Positions 54,124-62,100 of a stretch of DNA of 64,000 nucleotides are shown here, piece after piece. How positions within the stretch are numbered: position 1 is the stretch's first letter; the number at the start of each line of letters is the position of its first letter. This DNA is from an uncultured Oscillospiraceae bacterium (GTDB lineage Bacteria; Bacillota; Clostridia; Oscillospirales; Oscillospiraceae). The stretch spans positions 1-64,000 of the forward strand of contig CANQVL010000008.1 in NCBI GenBank assembly GCA_947627285.1, read 5' to 3'. The position numbers were made by a program, and so were the translations under genes. The notes under the pieces are model-generated. The model did no database searches. It was not told the DNA's origin and saw only the letters and a program-made list of their open reading frames with translations.

Positions 54124-54816
54124 TTACCTCAAGCTGATTATCGCCCGGTTTATTCCCTCCCAGGCGCCCCGGGGCAGGGGGATGACGGAGCCGTCGGTGA
54201 GTGTCACCTCGGTTCGGCTGACGCGGCTCACCCGGGTGAGGTTCACCGCCGCCCAGCGGCTCACCCGGTAAAATCTGTCGTCCAGCATATCCATGAGCTC
54301 CCCCAGGGTCATTTTGACCGTCACGTCGGTATTGGCGTGGAGGGTGACGTAGTTGCCGCGCACCTCGGCACAGCGTATCTCGTATACGGGCACGCGGACG
54401 GTCTCGCCGCCGGAGTCCAGGGTCAAAGCCTTTTCGTTTTTGGTGAGCTTCCCCACGGCCCGCGTAAGCACGGAGCGCAGCTTTGAGGGGTCAACGGGCT
54501 TTACCAGGTAGTGGAGCGCCTCCACCTCGTAGCCCTCCTCGATGTACTCGGAGTACCCGGTTATGAAGACTATCTGGAGCGTGGCGCTCTTTTCCCGCAG
54601 GCGCTTTGCCAGCTCCACACCGTCCATTCCGCCCATCTCGATGTCCAGAAGGAGTATGTCCCAGCCGCCGTCAAACTCGAAAAGGAAGCTCTCGGCGGAG
54701 GGAAATTCGGTTATCCGCGCGTCGTGCCCGGTGTCCTTCGCCCAGGAGCGGGCTATTTCGGCTATAAAGCGGCGGTCCGCGGCGCTGTCGTCGCAGACGG
54801 CGATTTTCAGGTCCAT
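54124..54816 (-). CDS. LytTR-family response regulator
   Basis: A 230-residue AgrA-like regulator. Receiver domain: CDDS acidic pocket, phospho-Asp in ILLLDIEMGGMDG (~57), Lys in YLVKPVDP (~106). The LytTR DNA-binding domain occupies residues ~135-228 (RCAEVRGNYVTLHA...FYRVSRWAAVNLTRVSRV). It starts 12 bp after fbp and is followed by the kinase and two ABC genes, an operon logic of signal-controlled export. Confidence 0.9.
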   Translation of the reverse strand: MDLKIAVCDDSAADRRFIAEIARSWAKDTGHDARITEFPSAESFLFEFDGGWDILLLDIEMGGMDGVELAKRLREKSATLQIVFITGYSEYIEEGYEVEALHYLVKPVDPSKLRSVLTRAVGKLTKNEKALTLDSGGETVRVPVYEIRCAEVRGNYVTLHANTDVTVKMTLGELMDMLDDRFYRVSRWAAVNLTRVSRVSRTEVTLTDGSVIPLPRGAWEGINRAIISLR

Positions 54817-54828
54817 TGTACGCCTTTC

Positions 54829-56805
54829 TCAGGGTGTCTCCCTGATGAGACCGGTGCGGTAGGCCCTGACCAGCTCCTTCAGATCCCCGATGAGCGCCCG
54901 CTGTTCCCGCCCCTCGTCGGTGTCGCCCACGGTGAGGCGGGTGGGGGCGGTGTAGATGTATTCGCCGGTGGAGGCGATGTCGCTGTCGGACTCGATGGCC
55001 TTGGCGGCGCTCTCAAAGGGCTGGTGGGTGCGGAGGGTGAGGCCGCGGGAGTTGTAGACCAGGGTGTAGCCGGCTATGCCGGTCTTCTCGTGGTAGGCGC
55101 GGCAGAAGCCGCCGTCTATGACGATGAGCTTGCCGCCGCCCTTGACGGGGCTCTCCCCCTCCACCGCCCGCACGGGGACGTGTCCGTTTATTATGTGGCA
55201 GTCCGAGGGCTCCAGCCCGAACTCGGTGAGGATTCTGTCGGCGGCGCCGGGGTCGTTTATGAGGCGGTAGTAGGGGTCCTTGACCTCCTTATGGGTCTCG
55301 GGGTCGGCGATGTAAAGGCGCTCGAAGGTGGTCATGGCGCTCCTGCCGTAAATGGGGCTCAATCTGCCGCACCAGAGATACCAGAGGAAGTCCTGCCCGG
55401 CGACACGGGCGGGGGAGCCCTCGGGGGCGAAGTAGCCCCGGCGGGCGCGCTCGTCGCAGTAGTCAAAAAGGGCGCGTCCGGAATAGCGCTTTCCCTCGAA
55501 GGTCTCCTCGGCAAAGCTCCCGTCGGCGTTCATGGGGACGGCGCCGTGGTAGAGGAGGTTGCCGTTGGTGACCTTGTAGACGCCGCCGGCGGAGTAGAGG
55601 AAACGGACGTGCTTTTGAAGGAGCTTGCTGTGGCGGAAGCCGCGTATCAGGTCCCGAAGGACCTCGGATTCCCTGGCGGTGAAGCGGGAGGGGTCGTCGG
55701 GGTCGACGGTGGGGAAGTCGGCGTCAAGAAGGGGGTACTCCTTCCCGTCGCATGTGACCGTGCCCTTTTCAAAGTCGATTTGGTTTATGTAGTCCCTGCC
55801 GCGCATTTGGAAATCCGGGTTGCGGGCTATCACCTGCGCCTCGGCCTTGAGCATCATCACCGTCACCGCCTTGTGCATCTGGGCCACCCGGTAGAGCTTT
55901 TCGGCGGTGGTGGGGCGGCGCTCGTCGGTTTTGGGCATCCAGCGCACCACGTCCGAGAGGCCGTAGACCTCCTGGGCCATGTGGTCAAGCTCCCGGAGGG
56001 ATATGCCGTAGCCGTGCTCCACGGTGTCGGTGTTGTTGTAGGCCAGGGTGGTCTTCAGGACCGTGAGGACGCATATGGGACTGCCAGCCGCGGCGCCCAT
56101 CCAGACGACGTCGTGGTTGCCCCACTGGATGTCCACGTCGTGGTGCTCGATAAGGCGCTCCAAAATGAGGTCGGGGCGGGGCCCCCGGTCAAAGAGGTCG
56201 CCCACGATGTGGAGGCGGTCCACGGCGAGGCGCTTTATCACCTCGCAGAAGCGGATTATGTATGGGTCGGCGCGGCGGTAGGAGATTATGGAGTCAACGA
56301 TGGTCTCGTAGTAGAGCTTTTTGTCGTGGTCCTCAAAGTGGGCGTGAAGGAGCTCGTCCAGCACGTAGGCGCAGCTCTCCGGCAGGCACTTGCGCACGTG
56401 GGCGCGGGTGTGCTTGGAGGAGACGAAGCGGCAGAGCCTTATGAGGCGCATGAGGGTGAGGCGATACCAGCTTTCAAGGTCGGGCTGGGCGGCCTTGAGG
56501 GAGGGGAGCTTCTTTTCCGGGTAGTAGATGAGGGTGGCAAGGTCGGCGCGCTGGGCATCGTCCAGCTCGCCCTCAAAGACGGTGTCGATCTTCTCGCGGA
56601 TGTAGCCGGAGGCGTTGTTGAGGATGTGGATAAACGCCTCGTTTTCCCCGTGGAGGTCGGACATGAAGTGCTCCGTGCCCTTGGGAAGGCGCAGGACAGC
56701 CTCTATGCGTATCGCCTCGCTCGCCGCCGCCGCGATGGTGGGGTACTTTTTTGACAGGAGGGACAGATACCTGAGATTTTGACCGTTGTCCGGCATTTCG
56801 CTCAC
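54829..56805 (-). CDS. fbp: Fructose-1,6-bisphosphatase class III
   Basis: A 658-residue Firmicutes-type FBPase. The calcineurin-like metal sites appear as MSDLHGENEAF (~48), VGDLFDRGPRPD (~200) and WGNHDVVWMG (~230), with INGHVPVR and IDGGFCRAYHEKTG near 545-575. It dephosphorylates fructose-1,6-bisphosphate in gluconeogenesis. Only 12 bp separate it from the LytTR gene, so read-through into the regulator operon is likely. Confidence 0.95.
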   Translation of the reverse strand: MSEMPDNGQNLRYLSLLSKKYPTIAAAASEAIRIEAVLRLPKGTEHFMSDLHGENEAFIHILNNASGYIREKIDTVFEGELDDAQRADLATLIYYPEKKLPSLKAAQPDLESWYRLTLMRLIRLCRFVSSKHTRAHVRKCLPESCAYVLDELLHAHFEDHDKKLYYETIVDSIISYRRADPYIIRFCEVIKRLAVDRLHIVGDLFDRGPRPDLILERLIEHHDVDIQWGNHDVVWMGAAAGSPICVLTVLKTTLAYNNTDTVEHGYGISLRELDHMAQEVYGLSDVVRWMPKTDERRPTTAEKLYRVAQMHKAVTVMMLKAEAQVIARNPDFQMRGRDYINQIDFEKGTVTCDGKEYPLLDADFPTVDPDDPSRFTARESEVLRDLIRGFRHSKLLQKHVRFLYSAGGVYKVTNGNLLYHGAVPMNADGSFAEETFEGKRYSGRALFDYCDERARRGYFAPEGSPARVAGQDFLWYLWCGRLSPIYGRSAMTTFERLYIADPETHKEVKDPYYRLINDPGAADRILTEFGLEPSDCHIINGHVPVRAVEGESPVKGGGKLIVIDGGFCRAYHEKTGIAGYTLVYNSRGLTLRTHQPFESAAKAIESDSDIASTGEYIYTAPTRLTVGDTDEGREQRALIGDLKELVRAYRTGLIRETP

Positions 56806-56930
56806 TCCCCGGAATAAATTTTAATTACATTATATATCACGGGGGAGATAAATTCAATTATTTCTGTTTTCAAATGCGCGATACTGTGCTACAATATACG
56901 AAGCGTTTGAATATTGGGAGGGACAGAGAG

Positions 56931-57698
56931 ATGGGTTTATTTCTGACGCTGGCGTTTTTGTTTTTCATAGGCTCGGTGTTCGGGTGGGTGCTGGAGCTGT
57001 TTTTCAGGCGGTTCTTTTCAAAGGCGAATCCTGAGAGGAAGTGGATAAATCCGGGCTTTTGCACGGGGCCGTATGTGCCGCTTTACGGCATGGGGCTGTG
57101 TCTGCTGTTCCTCATAGCGTCGCTGGAGAACACAACGTGGATCGAGAACCCGTTCTGGGAGAAGGCGGCGCTGTTCGCCTTTATGGCGGTGTGCATGACA
57201 GCCATCGAGTACATAGCGGGGATCATGAGCATTAAGATCGCCAAGGTGAGGCTGTGGGACTACTCCAACCAGTGGGGGAACATTCAGGGCATCATCTGCC
57301 CGGTGTTTTCACTGGCGTGGGCGGTGCTGGGGGCGGTTTACTACTTCCTCATACACCCGTACATACTGGACGCGCTTCGCTGGCTCTCCAACAACCTGGC
57401 GTTTTCCTTTGTGATAGGGATGTTTTACGGCGTTTTTATCATCGACCTTGCCCACTCCGTGCAGCTGGTGGCGAGACTCAGGAAATTCGCGCGGGACAAC
57501 GACGTTATCATCAGGTACGAGAACCTCAAGGCGCACATCCGCGCCTTCCAGGACAAAACAGCCCAGAAGCACCGCTTTTTCAGCCCCTTCTCCTCCTCCA
57601 AGGCGCTGTCTGACCACCTGAAGGAGCGCCTGACAAAGGCCCGCGACGACATAAAAGCCAACAGGGACGCGGTGTTTGCGGCGAACAGGAGGAAATAG
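56931..57698 (+). CDS. Membrane protein, ABC_trans_CmpB-type (PF06541-like)
   Basis: A 255-residue protein with about five membrane helices and conserved FGWVLELFFRRFF near residue 17, INPGFCTGPYVPLYGMG (~45), IEYIAGI and LWDYSNQWGNIQGIICP (~105), the pattern of PF06541 putative permeases. The C-terminal ~70 residues are basic and cytosolic. No ATPase partner is next to it; function unknown. ATG 56931 follows GGGAGGGACAGAG. Confidence 0.8.
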   Translation: MGLFLTLAFLFFIGSVFGWVLELFFRRFFSKANPERKWINPGFCTGPYVPLYGMGLCLLFLIASLENTTWIENPFWEKAALFAFMAVCMTAIEYIAGIMSIKIAKVRLWDYSNQWGNIQGIICPVFSLAWAVLGAVYYFLIHPYILDALRWLSNNLAFSFVIGMFYGVFIIDLAHSVQLVARLRKFARDNDVIIRYENLKAHIRAFQDKTAQKHRFFSPFSSSKALSDHLKERLTKARDDIKANRDAVFAANRRK

Positions 57699-57820
57699 GG
57701 AGATAGACGGAGTGCGGTTCTTGAGGGGACCGGCATCTGATTTAATTTATACATTATCCCGCCTCCGGTCCGGAGGAACGGGGAAGAAAAATCACGCCCC
57801 GCGTGTGCGGGGCGTCAGCC

Positions 57821-57990
57821 TGTCGGCAAAGGTCTTTGACCTTTGCCGACAATGGGAACGTGCGGGAAAAAGCCGTGAATTTTGCGAAATTCACGGCTTT
57901 TTTCCTGCTGTTTTGCTGCGCGCGCCGCCGTAGGCGGCACACTTGCAAAACATAAGGTGATTTTTCCGACGTACATGCCGCCGGAAAAAT
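57821..57990 (+). repeat. Multi-hairpin intergenic repeat, copy G (covaried HP2)
   Basis: HP0 TGTCGGCAAAGGTC/GACCTTTGCCGACA with TTT loop (57821-57851); linker GGGAACGTGC; HP1 57864-57905 with TGCG loop. HP2's outer stem is TGTTTTGC (57909-57916)/GCAAAACA (57945-57952), where other copies have TGTCGCGC/GCGCGACA: three positions changed on both arms. HP3 57960-57990. The 120 bp before it (57699-57820) contain two further short hairpins (CCTCCGG/CCGGAGG and ACGCCCCGC/GCGGGGCGT) and no gene. The recombinase gene begins 40 bp after it. Confidence 0.92.
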
Positions 57991-58030
57991 ATTTGATAGG
58001 GGACCTTATTCTTTAAAGGAGCGAAGCGGT

Positions 58031-58846
58031 ATGGAAAAGGAGCTTGCGGGGTTTGACGCGATGCTGCGCGATAAGGAGCGCTCCCGGGGGACGCGGGAGC
58101 AGTATCTGCGCGCGGTCGCGAGGTTTTTGCAGGATTTAGGCGGCGGGGAGCCGAGCCGGGAGACCGTGGCGGCGTGGCGGGATTCGCTCACCGCCCAGGG
58201 GTACAGCGCCGTGACGGTGAATGCCATGCTCTCCGCCGTCAACGGCTACCTTGTGTTCGTCGGGAAGCCCGAGTGCCGGGTCAAATTTCTCCGCGTCCAG
58301 CGCCGGGTGTTCCGGGCGAAGGAGCGGGAGTTGACGCGGGAGGAGTACGAAAGGCTCCTCGCCGCCGCGCCGGAGAGGACGGGGCTCATCATGGAGACTG
58401 TCTGCGCCACGGGGATCCGCGTCTCGGAATTGCGCTACATCACCGTGGAGGCGGTGCAGAGCGGCTGCGCGGAGATACGTTTAAAGGGCAAGATCCGCAC
58501 GATCCTACTCCCCGGCAAGCTGTGCCGGAAGCTGCTCAAATACGCCAAAAAGAAAAAGACCGCCTCCGGCGAGATATTCCTCACCGGAAACGGCAAGCCC
58601 CTGACGCGGGGTCAAATATGGGCGGAGATGAAGGCGGTATGCAAAAAAGCGGGGGTGGACCCGCGAAAGGTCTTCCCCCACAATCTGAGACATCTGTTTG
58701 CCCGGACATTTTACCACGTCACACGGGATATAGCGAAGCTGGCGGACGTGCTGGGCCACAGCTCCATCGAAACGACGCGAATTTACCTCATATCCACCGG
58801 TGAGGAGCACGCGCGGGTGCTGGACCGATTGGGGCTGGTGAGTTAG
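58031..58846 (+). CDS. Tyrosine recombinase, probable promoter invertase
   Basis: A 271-residue XerC/D-like recombinase. An N-terminal SAM-like core-binding domain (~1-90) is followed by the catalytic domain with Arg in ATGIRVSELR (~139), Lys in LKGK (~160), HNLRHLFART (His and Arg, ~218-224), LGHSS (His, ~239) and the nucleophile Tyr in TTRIYL (~250). All are present, so it should be active. It lacks the Arm-binding domain of phage integrases. The first recombination site begins one base after its stop codon. AAAGGAG precedes ATG 58031. Like FimB/FimE and clostridial RecV, it most likely inverts the adjacent 248-bp segment. Confidence 0.88.
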   Translation: MEKELAGFDAMLRDKERSRGTREQYLRAVARFLQDLGGGEPSRETVAAWRDSLTAQGYSAVTVNAMLSAVNGYLVFVGKPECRVKFLRVQRRVFRAKERELTREEYERLLAAAPERTGLIMETVCATGIRVSELRYITVEAVQSGCAEIRLKGKIRTILLPGKLCRKLLKYAKKKKTASGEIFLTGNGKPLTRGQIWAEMKAVCKKAGVDPRKVFPHNLRHLFARTFYHVTRDIAKLADVLGHSSIETTRIYLISTGEEHARVLDRLGLVS

Positions 58847-58902
58847 GACAAAATTATTCTTTTGTGCTATTAGCAATCTAACGCACGAAAAGATACGAAA
58901 TA

Positions 58903-58931
58903 ATAATACACCGAAACGGACGTTTTGTAAA
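58903..58931 (-). promoter_or_regulatory. Leftward promoter inside the invertible segment
   Basis: On the minus strand TTTACA (58926-58931), 17 bp, TATTAT (58903-58908); five of six bases match in each box. In the orientation shown it fires away from the surface protein gene into the recombinase 3' end. After inversion the start site would fall near 59047, about 66 bp before the surface gene's ATG. Confidence 0.78.
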
Positions 58932-58965
58932 GTCTTTATCTCATTTTTTTAATAATTGGCAAAAC

Positions 58966-59032
58966 CGGCAGGCGTCATCAGACCGGGGTCCTTTTTTCTT
59001 CGGGCTCTGGTCCGGTCGTGATGCCGTTTTTT
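58966..59032 (+). terminator. Rightward terminator inside the invertible segment
   Basis: GGC-TCATCA-GACCGG (58971-58986) pairs imperfectly with CCGGTC-GTGAT-GCC (59012-59025), closing a long hairpin that ends in GTTTTTT (59026-59032). In this orientation it would stop transcripts from the recombinase side before the surface gene. Confidence 0.7.
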
Positions 59033-59112
59033 GGGGCAAATATGTACGTTCGGCGGCTCAAAATCCGGCTGCTCAATACAAAAGAATAATTTTGTAATGA
59101 GGAGTGAAGGCA

Positions 59113-62100
59113 ATGAGGAAGAAGATCGCGATGTGTCTGGCTGTTGTCACTGCCCTCGTGCTGCTGGCGACCGCTGTCTTTGCCGCCGGAAACGACGCGG
59201 CGGCTGACAAGTGGGACGGCAGCAGTAAGGACACCAGCTGGTATACCGGACACGAAGAACAGAGTGAATTTACCATTACTACCGCCAAGGAGCTTGCGGG
59301 TTTGGCGGAATTGGTCAACGGAGGCAACGGTTTCCACGGCAAGACAATAAACCTGGGCGCTGACATTGACCTTGATAACCAGCAATGGACGCCGATTGGG
59401 AAGGTTAACGGTTCCTTCCGAGGCACCTTTGACGGTAAAGAACATACCATCAGTAACCTTACTATCACAGGCGACCTTGGTCTGGGTCTTTTCGGAGACT
59501 TAGGCGCAAATTCTAGTGATCACGAGCCCACTGTGGGAACCCTTCAGAACCTGACTATCAACAATGCAAAAATTACTGGTCGTGGATATATCGGCGCTTT
59601 TGTCGGCGGCGGTATCCCAACATACCGTCAAAATGGTTGCATCATAAAGAACTGCAAGTTGACAGGTAATGTCCACATCTCCGCCAGTATGGGTCAAGTC
59701 GGTGGAATTGCCGGATACATATCGGGCATGAATAATGAAGATGGCGCTAACATTGAGAACTGCACAGTCAGCGCCAATCCGGGCAGCGTAATTGACGGAA
59801 ACGGCAACATACGTGTGGGAGGTATACTGGGGTATACTGGAATAAGCCCTTCCTCCATCATTAAGGGGTGCAAGGTTTCCGGCGTTACTATTTCCGGCAG
59901 TACAGGCGTGGGTGGTATTGTCGGTGTCATAAATCAAAAAAATATTATTCAAGACTGCTCTGTTGAAAACATCACTGTAAATTCCACGAAAGACGACAAC
60001 ACTGCCGGCTTGATCGTCGGTCAGATTAATACAGAGGGTTCTAGCGCCGCAACTCTCCCGAAGATGTACGACTGCACAGCGGATGAGACTTCCAAAGTTA
60101 CCGCCGCAGACGCTGAGCTTGAGGATCCGCCCCTGATAGGTCAGAACGGTAGACCTGTTCTCGTTGGCACGGGTATCGAGCTTGATGATGAAGGCAAGAT
60201 CAAAAAGGGTGAGATCGAGCTCCAGGGCAACTTCTCCGGCACAGTAGATGAAAGCGAATTGGTTGCCACCGGCTCGGAAAACGACGTGAAAGTCAAGAAC
60301 GGCGGATTTGAAGAAGGCAAGCTCGTCTCCTACGCTGTCATGGTCGACGACAAGGGCTATGAGACGCTTGAAGCAGCTTTGGCGGCGGAGGAAACTGCGG
60401 AGAACGCCACCGTCACCCTCCTCAAGAGCATTTCGCTGAGCGAGGCTGTCAACATCACCAAATCCGTGACCATCAAGGGCGCGGAGGGTATCACCGTCAC
60501 TCGCGCCGCGAACTACACCGGTACGTTCTTCACCGTCTCCGACGGCAAGACCCTGACACTCTCCGGCGTAACCATCGACGCGGGCGGCAAGTGGAGCATT
60601 GATAAGGAGAAGTGGGAAGCGGATAAGAAGATCTCCCTGGAGCAGAACCTGTCCGTTTACAACGGCTCCTGGATAAATAACGCGGTAGACCCGGTCGTGC
60701 TGGGAGACGGAAACGTTGTCACCACCGCCAACTTGATCGTGCTGGACGGCACAGCCGGACTGGTGCTGGAGGGCGGCACGGTGATCCAGAATATGTACGC
60801 CGATTCGGAGCTTCACATCATCGGCTGGGGCAACACGCCGAATAACGGCACCCCGAATAAGATCACCGTCAATGACGCGGCTATAAAGCAAAATCTCGGC
60901 AAGGGTTCCCTGGTCGCGGCGCTCGGAAGAAAAGCTGATATTGCCCTGAACAGCGGAGCTGAGCTTACCGATAACTTCAACCTCTCCGGCGCCAACGGCG
61001 GCTTGTTCTATCTGAGCAGCGGCGCTTCGCTGACCATGGAGAGCGGAGCTTCAGTCATCGGAAACCGGGGCGTCAACTGCAACGGCACGTTCTTCATGTC
61101 CTACGGTGAGGGCACCGTCGCCACTATGAACGGCGGCACCGTCAGCAAAAACGAGGGACTGAAGGGCGGCAATACCTATTGCCAGCCGATTTACACCCAT
61201 TCGGGCGGCAAATTCGTCATGAACGACGGCTCTATTACGTACAACACTGGGTGCAACGCCGGAGCAATTGCGCAGAACCCCAAAGGGAACACCACCGTTG
61301 AGCTCAACGGCGGCGTAATAGCGAATAACCATTACCATGGTGAAGGAGAGCTGCTCGGTTACGGAGAGGTTTTCCTTTCCGGTACGGCAACCGTTGGCAA
61401 GGATGTTCAAATCACCGGCGAGGTTGGTATTTACGGTCAGGCCAGCGTGACTGTTGCGGAAGGCAACGTAATAGACGGCAGCGTGTTTGTCTGGTCTGAG
61501 CGTTATAATGACAGTATTAAGGACTACAAAGCGGATCTCAACGGCACAATAACCGGCGACCTCTATTTCCAAGACACCGCAAACGTCACCGTCACCGACA
61601 CAGGCACCGTCAAGGGTAACGTCACCGTTGCCGAGTATGACCCGGGTAATGACAAGCACTGCGAGGGTCCCTCTGTCAACAAAGGCACCATTGAGGGCAC
61701 CGTCACCCTTGAGCCCGGCACCTCGATTCAGCTCGGTGAGGAGGAGGTCACCGCCGGTGAAAACGGTGCTGAGTTCACCGTGGACGGAAATAACGTCACC
61801 CTGCTCGAGGGCACGTTGAAAGCAGCGAATGAGGAAAGGACGCTCACCGTCAAGGACAGCGAGGGCAACGAGTTGAAGCCCGGCGAAGGAGACGTCTACA
61901 TGATAGTCGTCGCCGAAGTCACCTGCGACGGTAAGTCCACGAAATTCGACAACCTGGTCGCCGCTGTAGCAGAGGCGAAGAACATAGCCGACCATCAGGA
62001 GGCCGGCAAGACCGAGCCTGTCACCGTCACCCTTCTCAAGGATGCTGAGGGCGGCGGGATCCAACTGACTACGGCTACGGATCAACAGACCAACAAGTCC

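Larger units (their letters stand above)
58848..59095. other. Invertible promoter segment (phase switch) with 18-bp inverted repeats
   Basis: ACAAAATTATTCTTTTGT at 58848-58865 is repeated as its exact reverse complement at 59078-59095, enclosing 212 bp. Each repeat is itself a tyrosine-recombinase core site: arms ACAAAA and TTTTGT around the asymmetric 6-bp crossover TTATTC. The segment lies between the recombinase gene and a secreted surface protein gene and carries a leftward promoter and a rightward terminator. Confidence 0.88.

Noticed and set aside
54511..56754. Very long open frame on the plus strand opposite fbp
   Set aside because: It mirrors the fbp coding strand in high-GC DNA, lacks any family resemblance and has no independent ribosome binding site; fbp motifs are unambiguous. 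The same applies to long antisense frames over rpoD, fusA, tuf, dnaG and the ABC genes.
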